64,000 bases of DNA from Pseudomonas entomophila. GTDB lineage: Bacteria > Pseudomonadota > Gammaproteobacteria > Pseudomonadales > Pseudomonadaceae. The notes beneath the pieces were generated by a model. It searched no databases. It was not told the DNA's origin and saw only the letters and a program-made list of their open reading frames with translations. Below are positions 1 through 10,360 of the stretch, one piece after another. Where the stretch lies: contig NZ_CP063832.1 of NCBI RefSeq assembly GCF_023277925.1, positions 2,496,001 through 2,560,000 on the forward strand. Reading direction: 5' to 3'. Within the stretch, counting starts at the first letter, position 1, and every line of letters starts with the position of its first letter. The translations under genes were made by a program, and so were the position numbers.

Positions 1-1775
1 CCGCCGAGCAAGTGCGCGATGTCGCCGCCGAACTGCTCGACATCTACGCCCGCCGCGCTGCGCGCAAAGGCTATGCCTTCGCCGACCCGGCCGCCGACTA
101 CGCAACCTTCAGCGCCGGTTTCCCCTTCGAAGAGACCCCCGACCAACAGGCGGCCATCGAAGCAGTGCGGGCCGACATGCTCGCCGGCCAGCCCATGGAC
201 CGCCTGGTCTGCGGCGATGTCGGCTTCGGCAAGACCGAAGTGGCCATGCGCGCCGCCTTCATCGCCGTGCACAGTGGTCGCCAGGTAGCGGTGCTGGTAC
301 CCACCACACTGCTCGCCCAGCAGCACTACAACAGCTTCCGCGACCGCTTCGCCGATTGGCCGGTGACTGTCGAAGTGATGAGCCGCTTCAAGTCGACCAA
401 GGAAGTCGCCACCGCAGCGGCGGAGCTGGCCGAAGGCAAGATCGACATCCTCATCGGCACCCACAAGCTGCTGCAGGATGATGTGCGCTTCAAGGACCTG
501 GGCCTGGCCATCATCGACGAAGAACACCGCTTCGGGGTGCGCCAGAAGGAACAGCTCAAGGCCCTGCGCAGCGAGGTGGACATCCTCACCCTGACCGCGA
601 CACCCATACCCCGCACCCTCAACATGGCGGTGTCGGGCATGCGCGACCTGTCGATCATCGCCACCCCCCCGGCGCGGCGCCTGTCGGTGCGCACCTTCGT
701 CATGGAGCAGAACAAGAGCACGGTCAAGGAAGCGCTGCTGCGCGAGCTGTTGCGTGGCGGCCAGGTGTACTACCTGCACAACGACGTCAAGACCATCGAG
801 AAATGCGCCGCGGAGCTTGCCGAACTGGTGCCCGAAGCCCGCATCGGTATTGGCCACGGGCAGATGCGCGAACGCGAGCTCGAACAGGTGATGAGCGATT
901 TCTATCACAAGCGCTTCAACGTGCTGATCGCCTCGACCATCATCGAGACCGGCATCGACGTGCCCAGCGCCAACACCATCGTCATCGAGCGCGCCGACAA
1001 GTTCGGCCTGGCGCAATTGCACCAGTTGCGCGGCCGGGTCGGGCGCAGCCACCACCAGGCCTACGCCTATCTGCTGACGCCGCCGCGTCAGCAGATCAGC
1101 GCGGACGCCGAAAAGCGTCTGGAGGCCATCGCCAACACCCAGGACCTGGGCGCAGGCTTTGTCCTTGCCACCAACGACCTGGAAATCCGCGGCGCCGGCG
1201 AACTGCTCGGCGAAGGCCAGAGCGGGCAGATCCAGGCAGTGGGTTTCACCCTGTACATGGAAATGCTCGAGCGCGCGGTCAAGGCCATCCGCAAGGGCAA
1301 CCAGCCCAACCTCGAGCAACCACTCGGTGGCGGCCCGGAGATCAACCTGCGCCTGCCGGCACTGATCCCCGAGGACTACCTGCCCGACGTGCATGCACGC
1401 CTGATCCTGTACAAGCGCATTGCCTCGGCGGCCGACGAAGAGGGCCTCAAGGACCTGCAGGTGGAGATGATCGACCGCTTCGGCCTGCTGCCGGAACCGA
1501 CCAAGAACCTGATGCGCCTGACCTCGCTCAAGCTGCTGGCGGAAAAACTCGGCATCAAGAAAGTCGATGCAGGCCCCAACGGCGGCAAGCTCGAGTTCGA
1601 AGCCGAAACTCCGGTCGACCCGCTGACCCTGATCAAGCTGATCCAGGGCCAGCCAAAACGCTACAAGTTCGAAGGCGCGACCCAGTTTCGCTTCCTCGTA
1701 CCCATGGAACGCCCGGACGAACGTTTCAACACACTGGAAGCGCTGTTCGAGCGCCTGACCCCACAAACGAATTAA
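1..1775 (+). CDS. mfd: Transcription-repair coupling factor Mfd, C-terminal part (5' end outside window)
   Basis: Partial gene: the reading frame is open from the first bases (codons start at base 3) and ends with TAA at 1773-1775. About 590 residues of a protein usually near 1,150 are present. The visible part is the superfamily 2 translocase module: motif I GDVGFGKTE around visible residue 70, the DEEH box around 170, TATPIPRT near 200, the RGRVGRS motif VI, and the C-terminal TRCF domain ending in a short tail. Mfd removes RNA polymerase stalled at lesions and recruits UvrA; the polymerase-binding and UvrB-like domains would lie to the left. The csiV-like gene follows after 9 bp. Confidence 0.98.
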   Translation, partial: AEQVRDVAAELLDIYARRAARKGYAFADPAADYATFSAGFPFEETPDQQAAIEAVRADMLAGQPMDRLVCGDVGFGKTEVAMRAAFIAVHSGRQVAVLVPTTLLAQQHYNSFRDRFADWPVTVEVMSRFKSTKEVATAAAELAEGKIDILIGTHKLLQDDVRFKDLGLAIIDEEHRFGVRQKEQLKALRSEVDILTLTATPIPRTLNMAVSGMRDLSIIATPPARRLSVRTFVMEQNKSTVKEALLRELLRGGQVYYLHNDVKTIEKCAAELAELVPEARIGIGHGQMRERELEQVMSDFYHKRFNVLIASTIIETGIDVPSANTIVIERADKFGLAQLHQLRGRVGRSHHQAYAYLLTPPRQQISADAEKRLEAIANTQDLGAGFVLATNDLEIRGAGELLGEGQSGQIQAVGFTLYMEMLERAVKAIRKGNQPNLEQPLGGGPEINLRLPALIPEDYLPDVHARLILYKRIASAADEEGLKDLQVEMIDRFGLLPEPTKNLMRLTSLKLLAEKLGIKKVDAGPNGGKLEFEAETPVDPLTLIKLIQGQPKRYKFEGATQFRFLVPMERPDERFNTLEALFERLTPQTN

Positions 1776-1784
1776 GGAAGCTTC

Positions 1785-2345
1785 ATGCGTGCTATTCGTA
1801 GCCTGACCCTGTTGCTGGCGCTGCTTGCACCCACCGCCTTCGCCGCAGGCCCCTATCAGGTTGAAATGATTCTCGTGCGGCAGAACGCCGTGCCGGCCGT
1901 GACCAGCCCGTTCGCCCCGGAAGACTGGAGCGCTGGCGCTCCCCGCCTGGAGAAAGGCGCTGAGCGCCCGACAGCGCTGGATGACGAGATCACCCGCCTG
2001 CAGGCCACCCCGAGCTACACCGTACTACTGCACAAGGCCTGGCAGCAGGATGGCGACAAGATCGCCCTGGGCGCCGGCGAAGAACAGTTCGGCCACTTCC
2101 ACATCGAAGGCAACCTGAGCATCGCCGAAGATCGCTTCATCAGTGTCGACGCCAACTTTTGGGTCAACGAACTGGACGGCAATGGCAGCGGACTGCGCAG
2201 CGAACAGTTCAAGCAGAGCAACAGCAACATGAAGGCTGGGCAATTGACCTTCCTCGATGGCGGGCACCTGGCCGTGCTGCTCAAGGTTACCCCTGCCGGC
2301 ATGCGCAAGATGCCGCTGCCGGACCCGGAGATGATGGAGCAGTGA
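1785..2345 (+). CDS. CsiV family secreted protein
   Basis: 186 residues with a Sec signal peptide (hydrophobic core about residues 6-18, AFAAG cleavage region near 21) followed by a soluble domain beginning YQVEMILVRQN. Length, signal peptide and the position just after mfd fit the CsiV family, first described in Shewanella as a peptidoglycan-binding protein affecting division. ATG at 1785 lies behind GGAAG 9 bp after the mfd stop, so it is probably co-transcribed with mfd and with the helicase gene that begins 1 bp after this stop. The CsiV function in Pseudomonas is inferred from family only. Confidence 0.75.
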   Translation: MRAIRSLTLLLALLAPTAFAAGPYQVEMILVRQNAVPAVTSPFAPEDWSAGAPRLEKGAERPTALDDEITRLQATPSYTVLLHKAWQQDGDKIALGAGEEQFGHFHIEGNLSIAEDRFISVDANFWVNELDGNGSGLRSEQFKQSNSNMKAGQLTFLDGGHLAVLLKVTPAGMRKMPLPDPEMMEQ

Positions 2346-2346
2346 A

Positions 2347-5673
<3,327 letters not shown>

Positions 5674-5690
5674 CAGTCAACGCTGGCCTC

Positions 5691-5710
5691 TTCGCGGGTT
5701 TACCCGCGAA
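5691..5710. repeat. Single REP-like palindrome
   Basis: Perfect 20-bp palindrome TTCGCGGGTTTACCCGCGAA between the convergent helicase and nagZ genes, 25 bp past the nagZ stop. The preceding GGCCTC and the CGCGGGT stem resemble the P. putida KT2440 REP consensus as I remember it. The adjacent A-run gives T residues before, not after, the stem on the minus strand, so it is not a normal terminator. Confidence 0.6.
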
Positions 5711-5735
5711 AAAAGCCCGAGAGAATCAACTCAGA

Positions 5736-6746
5736 TCAATCGATCAACTGCGCATCCTTCAACGCCCCCAGCGCCTGCGACCAGCGCGGTTGCTGACGGT
5801 AGTCGGTACGGGCGAAGCCTTGCCCACGCATCCGCGCGATCCGCGGCGAGGGCTTGACCTTCATCCGCTGCGCCGCGCTCAGCGCCAACTCCGCCGCCGC
5901 CCGGTCATTGCACACCAGCCCCATGTCACAACCGGCGCTCAGCGCTGCCTCGATACGACTGGCGGCATCCCCCACCACATGGGCGCCAGCCATGGACAGA
6001 TCATCACTGAAGATCACCCCGTCGAAGGCCAGTTCGCCGCGCAAGATCTCCTGCAACCAGCGACGGGAAAAACCCGCCGGTTGATTGTCGACCTGCGGGT
6101 AGATGACATGGGCTGGCATCACTGCCGCCAGTTGGCGGCTCAAGCGCGTGAACGGCACCAAGTCGGCTGCGCGCAGTTGCTCGAGGCTGCGCTCATCCAC
6201 CGGAATGGCGACATGGGAGTCGGCCTCGGCCCAGCCGTGTCCCGGGAAATGCTTGCCGCAGGCAGCCATGCCGGCAGCGTTCATGCCGCGAATGAATGCA
6301 CCCGCCAGTTGCGTGGCGCACTCGGGGTCGCCTTCGAAGGCGCGACTGCCAACCACTGCGCTGCGCTGGTGGTCCAAGTCCAACACCGGGGCAAAGCTCA
6401 GGTCCAGGCCAACCGCCAGTACCTCGGTCGCCATCAGCCAGCCACACTGCTCGGCCAGGTACTCGGCATTGGCGTTGTCGGCGATCGCGCGCATCGCTGG
6501 CAGGCGTACGAAGCCCTGGCGCAAGCGCTGAACCCGCCCACCTTCCTGGTCGACAGCGAGGATCAGGTCGGGGCGAATGGCGCGGATCGACGCACACAAC
6601 TCGCGCACTTGGCGCGGGCTGTCGATGTTGCGGGCAAAGATGATCAGGCCGGCCACTTCGGGCTGGCGCAACAGATGCCGGTCTTCGGCGGTCAGCCATT
6701 TACCGGCGATGTCCACCATCAGGGAGCCTTGCAGGCTGACAGTCAT
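5736..6746 (-). CDS. nagZ: Beta-N-acetylhexosaminidase NagZ
   Basis: 336 residues from ATG at 6746; an open frame continues upstream but that part overlaps the L,D-transpeptidase gene, and 336 residues matches the family. NagZ is a cytoplasmic glycoside hydrolase family 3 enzyme that removes GlcNAc from 1,6-anhydro-MurNAc peptides during peptidoglycan recycling and so shapes AmpC induction. Visible family motifs: DQEGGRVQRL near residue 66, KHFPGHG near 165 with the catalytic His/Asp loop, and FSDDLSM with the nucleophile Asp near 250. It starts 10 bp after the transpeptidase stop and is probably in the same operon. Confidence 0.97.
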   Translation of the reverse strand: MTVSLQGSLMVDIAGKWLTAEDRHLLRQPEVAGLIIFARNIDSPRQVRELCASIRAIRPDLILAVDQEGGRVQRLRQGFVRLPAMRAIADNANAEYLAEQCGWLMATEVLAVGLDLSFAPVLDLDHQRSAVVGSRAFEGDPECATQLAGAFIRGMNAAGMAACGKHFPGHGWAEADSHVAIPVDERSLEQLRAADLVPFTRLSRQLAAVMPAHVIYPQVDNQPAGFSRRWLQEILRGELAFDGVIFSDDLSMAGAHVVGDAASRIEAALSAGCDMGLVCNDRAAAELALSAAQRMKVKPSPRIARMRGQGFARTDYRQQPRWSQALGALKDAQLID

Positions 6747-6756
6747 AGCGTGTCCT

Positions 6757-7281
6757 TCATTGAAGATCCAGGGAGGCCCAGTGCGGGCAGGCAGCCTCGT
6801 CGATCCGCACACGGCAACCGGCCGGTACACGATCGAACAGGTCAAGCAGGTCGGCGTTGCGCAGGCGCACACAGCCATGGGACAGCGGGATACCCATAGG
6901 TTCAGTGTCGGGCGCGCCATGCAGGTAGATATAGCGGCGGAAGGTGTCGACTTCACCGAGGCGATTGATCCCCGGTTCGCAGCCACTGAGCCAGAGAATG
7001 CGGCTGAGGATCCAGTCGCGCCCCGGATACTGCGCCTGCAGTGGCGGTGACCAGACTTCGCCAGTCCAGCGCCGCCCAAGAAGGACCGCACCCCGCGGCA
7101 GGCCAGCGCCTATCTTCGCACGCACCCAGTGCAGGCCTCGCGGCGTGCAACCGGAACCGTTCAGCTCTCCCGCGCCATTGCGCGCCGACGAGATCGGCAG
7201 ACGCACATGCAGCGCCCCATGGGCAAAGCCATAAAGCCGCTGGTCGGCGAGGGATATGTGCAGGAAATCGAGCTCAAGCAT
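6757..7281 (-). CDS. L,D-transpeptidase (YkuD domain) without visible signal peptide
   Basis: 174 residues with the YkuD catalytic signature SHGCVRLRN; the nucleophile is Cys137 and a conserved His lies at 121 (YLHGAP). YkuD enzymes form 3-3 peptidoglycan crosslinks or attach proteins to the wall. The N terminus (MLELDFLHIS) has no signal peptide or membrane segment, which is odd for a Gram-negative enzyme that should act in the periplasm; ATG 7281 is the first start in this frame. It lies between psrA and nagZ on the same strand, 39 bp after the psrA stop, so the three may share transcripts. Confidence 0.85.
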   Translation of the reverse strand: MLELDFLHISLADQRLYGFAHGALHVRLPISSARNGAGELNGSGCTPRGLHWVRAKIGAGLPRGAVLLGRRWTGEVWSPPLQAQYPGRDWILSRILWLSGCEPGINRLGEVDTFRRYIYLHGAPDTEPMGIPLSHGCVRLRNADLLDLFDRVPAGCRVRIDEAACPHWASLDLQ

Positions 7282-7320
7282 GGGCGCTAGCTTAGCCGAA
7301 GCGCCCCTCCCCGCCCAGTG

Positions 7321-8019
7321 TCAGGCCTTGGCGGGCGCGCTACTCTTGCTCCGCGGCCGCAGCTGCGCGGTGGCCATGGCCTCGTCGGTGACCCCCGTGT
7401 CAGCCCGCATGCCGGCAGCCAGGAACGGCACCATCAGGCGCATGACTTGCTCGATCGACGTATTGATACCGAAATCGGTTTCGGCGATGGCGCGCAGGGC
7501 CTTGATACCGGACATGCTGAATGCCGCGGCCCCCAGCATGAAGTGCACGCGCCAGAACAGCTCCAGCGGCGGGATGCGCGGGGCGGCTTCGTGGACCAGC
7601 AGCATGTAGCGGCGGAACACCTTGCCGTACATGTCCTCCAGGTAGCGGCGCAGGTGGCCCTGGCTCTGGCTGAACGCCAGCCCCAGCAGGCGCATGAAGA
7701 TGGACAGGTCGTTGTTGCTGCGCGGCTGTACGGCAAGCGCCTGTTCGACCAGCATTTCCAGCAACTCTTCGAGCGAAGCCTTCTGCTGTGCCTGGCGGCG
7801 ATCCAGTTCACGCTCGAGGCTGGCGCAGAAAGGGCCGAGAAAACGCGAGAAGACTGCCTGGATCAGGGCCTTCTTCGAGCCGAAATGATAGTTCACCGCC
7901 GCCAGGTTGACCCCAGCCTTGCTGGTGATCAGCCGCAACGAGGTTTCCGCGAACCCGCGCTCTGCGAACAGCTGCTCCGCCGCATCGAGGATACGCTCGA
8001 CGGTTTCCGACTGGGCCAT
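7321..8019 (-). CDS. psrA: TetR-family fatty-acid-responsive regulator PsrA
   Basis: 232 residues from ATG at 8019; the frame runs further upstream but that would cross the operator region, and PsrA of P. aeruginosa is about this length. The N-terminal TetR helix-turn-helix spans about residues 8-55 (SLRLITSKAGVNLAAVNYHF); the rest is the ligand-binding domain. PsrA senses long-chain acyl compounds, represses itself and the fadBA operon, and affects rpoS in pseudomonads. It is divergent from lexA with a 198-bp gap that contains two PsrA-type dyads and two LexA boxes. Synteny with lexA and fadBA nearby supports the name. Confidence 0.93.
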   Translation of the reverse strand: MAQSETVERILDAAEQLFAERGFAETSLRLITSKAGVNLAAVNYHFGSKKALIQAVFSRFLGPFCASLERELDRRQAQQKASLEELLEMLVEQALAVQPRSNNDLSIFMRLLGLAFSQSQGHLRRYLEDMYGKVFRRYMLLVHEAAPRIPPLELFWRVHFMLGAAAFSMSGIKALRAIAETDFGINTSIEQVMRLMVPFLAAGMRADTGVTDEAMATAQLRPRSKSSAPAKA

Positions 8020-8034
8020 GACTACTCCACCTGA

Positions 8035-8048
8035 CAAACAGTTGTTTG
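8035..8048. promoter_or_regulatory. PsrA operator 1 (autoregulation)
   Basis: Perfect dyad CAAAC-AGTT-GTTTG, matching the published PsrA motif [G/C]AAAC-N2-4-GTTT[G/C]. It lies 15 bp upstream of the psrA start codon, as expected for self-repression. It shares base 8048 with the second dyad. Confidence 0.85.
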
Positions 8049-8061
8049 AAACATACGTTTC
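8048..8061. promoter_or_regulatory. PsrA operator 2, overlapping operator 1 by one base
   Basis: Second perfect dyad GAAAC-ATAC-GTTTC of the same 14-bp architecture. Together the two give four half-sites in 27 bp, suggesting two dimers on nearly adjacent faces of the DNA. Confidence 0.8.
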
Positions 8062-8171
8062 AGGCCTGCCGATGTCAAGGCTCGGTGACCGGGCGGTCGC
8101 CCATTTAACCACAGCCACAAAGCATTGAATCATCAGGCTTTGCTTGTACGGTGCTTGCAGCTTGCCAGCCA

Positions 8172-8187
8172 CTGTATATAATCCCAG
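8172..8187. promoter_or_regulatory. LexA box 1 upstream of lexA
   Basis: CTGTATATAATCCCAG fits CTG-N10-CAG with the alternating TATATA core of the gamma-proteobacterial SOS box. It lies 30 bp before the lexA start. Confidence 0.88.
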
Positions 8188-8190
8188 TCA

Positions 8191-8206
8191 CTGTATATAA
8201 AGACAG
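8191..8206. promoter_or_regulatory. LexA box 2 upstream of lexA
   Basis: CTGTATATAAAGACAG, again CTG-N10-CAG, begins 19 bp after box 1 and ends 11 bp before the lexA ATG. Tandem boxes at lexA are usual in the family and give tight autoregulation. Confidence 0.9.
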
Positions 8207-8217
8207 AGCCCTCGCCC

Positions 8218-8826
8218 ATGCTGAAACTGACGCCACGCCAAGCCGAGATTCTGGCTTTCATCAAACGCTGCCTCGAAGACAACGGTTTCCCCCCAACCCG
8301 CGCGGAGATCGCCCAGGAGCTGGGCTTCAAGTCGCCCAACGCCGCCGAGGAGCACCTCAAGGCCCTGGCACGCAAAGGTGCCATCGAAATGACTCCCGGC
8401 GCCTCGCGCGGCATTCGCATCCCTGGCCTCGAAGCCAAGGTCGAGGACAACGGCCTCCCCATCATTGGCCGGGTCGCTGCTGGCGCGCCGATCCTCGCCG
8501 AACAGCACATCGAGGAATCCTGCAACATCAACCCGGCCTTCTTCCATCCGCGCGCCGATTATCTTCTGCGCGTGCACGGCATGAGCATGAAGGACATCGG
8601 TATTTTCGACGGCGACCTACTGGCCGTGCACACCACCCGCGAGGCCCGCAACGGCCAGGTGGTCGTGGCCCGAATCGGCGATGAAGTGACCGTCAAGCGC
8701 TTCAAGCGCGAAGGCAGCAAGGTCTGGCTGATTGCCGAAAACCCCGAATTTGCCCCCATCGAAGTCGACCTGAAGGAACAGGAGCTGGTGATCGAGGGCT
8801 TGAGCGTCGGCGTACTACGCCGCTGA
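8218..8826 (+). CDS. lexA: SOS repressor LexA
   Basis: 202 residues. Winged helix-turn-helix at about residues 28-47 ([20 protein letters not shown]) and a C-terminal S24 autoprotease domain: cleavage site Ala88-Gly89 in GRVAAGAP, catalytic Ser123 (GMSMKD) and Lys160 (EVTVKR). RecA filaments trigger self-cleavage and release of the SOS regulon. Two LexA boxes precede the gene, so it represses itself. sulA follows after 13 bp in the same operon. Divergent from psrA. Confidence 0.99.
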   Translation: MLKLTPRQAEILAFIKRCLEDNGFPPTRAEIAQELGFKSPNAAEEHLKALARKGAIEMTPGASRGIRIPGLEAKVEDNGLPIIGRVAAGAPILAEQHIEESCNINPAFFHPRADYLLRVHGMSMKDIGIFDGDLLAVHTTREARNGQVVVARIGDEVTVKRFKREGSKVWLIAENPEFAPIEVDLKEQELVIEGLSVGVLRR

Positions 8827-8839
8827 ATCAGGAGGCGCC

Positions 8840-9316
8840 ATGCAGCCGTTCATCCAAGCTCCCCTGCAAGCCCAACTGCCGCTGTTCGAGGCCTTCCTCG
8901 CCCAGCCAGTACTGCCAGGCCTCAAGGCCAGCAAACCTTCGCGCAAGGGCAATCAACCCGAGCTGTTCAGCGAACTGGCGCTGCGCGGCGCTCCCGGGCA
9001 TTGCCAGAGCCTGCTGGCCCCCGTCCTGCGTGAACTCAGCGAGGAGGACGAAACACGCTGGCTTACGCTCATCGCGCCACCTGGCAGCCTCACTCAAGCC
9101 TGGCTGCGCGAGGCCGGCCTGAACCGTGAACGCATCCTGCTGTTGCAACCTGGCGGCAATCAGACCGCCCTGCAGCTCGCCTGCGAAGCGCTACGCCTAG
9201 GCCGCAGCCACACGGTCGTCAGCTGGCTGGGCAATGTCAACAACAGCGCCCGCCAACAATTGCTGAACGCCGCCGCCACCGGAAACGCACAAAGCCTGAA
9301 CATCCGCCTCGGCTGA
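8840..9316 (+). CDS. sulA: SOS cell division inhibitor SulA
   Basis: 158 residues, starting at ATG 8840 behind AGGAGG (8830-8835) and 13 bp after the lexA stop. SulA binds FtsZ and stops division while DNA damage persists. The central region (TRWLTLIAPPGSL, then ILLLQPGGNQTALQLACEALRLGRSHTVVSWL) matches the RecA-like fold of the SulA family, and the lexA-sulA pairing is typical of Pseudomonas. Control is through the two LexA boxes ahead of lexA. Confidence 0.92.
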   Translation: MQPFIQAPLQAQLPLFEAFLAQPVLPGLKASKPSRKGNQPELFSELALRGAPGHCQSLLAPVLRELSEEDETRWLTLIAPPGSLTQAWLREAGLNRERILLLQPGGNQTALQLACEALRLGRSHTVVSWLGNVNNSARQQLLNAAATGNAQSLNIRLG

Positions 9317-9353
9317 TGTTCAGGCTTTGCCTGTCAAACGCTTGCTGTCTGGG

Positions 9354-9587
9354 TCAGTGAAGAACCCGCGGCCCCTCATCACGCTCGAAGTCACCCTCGA
9401 CCAGCTTGCCAGCCATTTGCACACCCACACTGAGCATGGCCTTGGCCACTTCCACATGCTGTCCTTGCAGAAATGCCTTGGCATCCTCGGAGAAATCCAG
9501 GGTTACCAAGGAACCTTCATCCTCGGCACGGCGCAGCTCGATCCGGCCATCAGGCAACTCGACAATTTCTAGGAAGGACGTTGACAT
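9354..9587 (-). CDS. Conserved hypothetical protein, 77 aa
   Basis: Acidic small protein starting MSTSFLEIVELPDGRIEL. ATG 9587 was chosen over an earlier in-frame start at 9605 because the shorter form begins the compact beta-rich domain. No signal peptide, membrane segment or cysteine-rich motif. It faces sulA tail to tail across 37 bp and lies downstream of the DUF6586-type gene on the same strand. I recall a similar small gene in the same place in other Pseudomonas; the function is unknown. Confidence 0.8.
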   Translation of the reverse strand: MSTSFLEIVELPDGRIELRRAEDEGSLVTLDFSEDAKAFLQGQHVEVAKAMLSVGVQMAGKLVEGDFERDEGPRVLH

Positions 9588-9638
9588 ATAGGGCCTGCTT
9601 TTCACGAAAGGCCGGCATTGTACCAGCCATGGATGCTG

Positions 9639-10160
9639 TCAGCACTCACTCAGCGCGTCGCGGAATCGTCTCACCAGGTCTTTCAGGCTCTGTCGCCAAG
9701 CCTCCAGTTCCTCGCGGGCAAGCACCAAGGGCTCAGCCTCGTCGAGATTGACGGCCTGGATCAGCGGTTGGGTGACGTCGGTCTTGGCCATTTTCTTCGC
9801 GACCGGTGGTCGGAACAATTCGGCATAAGCCGCAAGCAAGCGTGCCAGCCAGGTTTCCGATTGCCGCGCCAACTCCAGCATCTCGGCCATTTCCGGAATC
9901 GCCACGCTACGCAATGTTTCGTCATTGAGCAGCAACTCGGCCTGCGGGGCCGACGCTTGGGGCAGCCGGTAGAAACCAGCAATCTCGTGGCACAACCCCA
10001 GCAAGGCGCCGTACAGGTGGAACAATGCCGCTTCACGCTCGGCCTGGACCAGGCCCTGAGCATTCATCGCCCCGCTTGTCTCAGCCTTGGCCATGGATTC
10101 CAGTGCAAGGCCTGCGAAGAACAGTTTCTGATTGGTGCGGGTATAGAGTTCCTGGGCCAT
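9639..10160 (-). CDS. DUF6586 family protein
   Basis: 173 residues, largely alpha-helical and without signal peptide; begins MAQELYTRTNQKLFFAGLAL. The content and its place next to topA match the DUF6586 family of pseudomonads as I remember it, with no known function. The region around residues 40-60 (EREAALFHLYGALLGLCHE) suggests a helical bundle. It is transcribed towards the 77-aa gene (51 bp gap); upstream lies a long paired REP element and then topA on the same strand. Confidence 0.8.
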   Translation of the reverse strand: MAQELYTRTNQKLFFAGLALESMAKAETSGAMNAQGLVQAEREAALFHLYGALLGLCHEIAGFYRLPQASAPQAELLLNDETLRSVAIPEMAEMLELARQSETWLARLLAAYAELFRPPVAKKMAKTDVTQPLIQAVNLDEAEPLVLAREELEAWRQSLKDLVRRFRDALSEC

Positions 10161-10237
10161 TTTCGATGACCTCCCATGGGCAACAAGGCGATAACGCAGT
10201 GTCGGGGAAAGCCTGGCATTCCCGCAAGTACAAACGA

Positions 10238-10345
10238 ATCGGGGCCGCTTCGCGCCTCATCGCCGGCAAGGCCGGCTCCTACAGGTAATGCACAACCTCA
10301 GCAGGAGCCGGCCTTGCCGGCGATGGGGCGCGAAGCGGCCCCGAT
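10238..10345. repeat. Paired inverted REP element (REPIN), 43-bp arms
   Basis: Arms 10238-10280 and 10303-10345 are reverse complements at 42 of 43 positions, around a 22-bp spacer. Each arm holds the GCCGGC-AAG-GCCGGC core and the GGCTCCT end seen in other copies in this window, extended by a GGGGCCGCTTCGCGCC segment. It lies 15 bp past the topA stop. Confidence 0.88.
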
Positions 10346-10360
10346 ATAGGCAATGAACAA

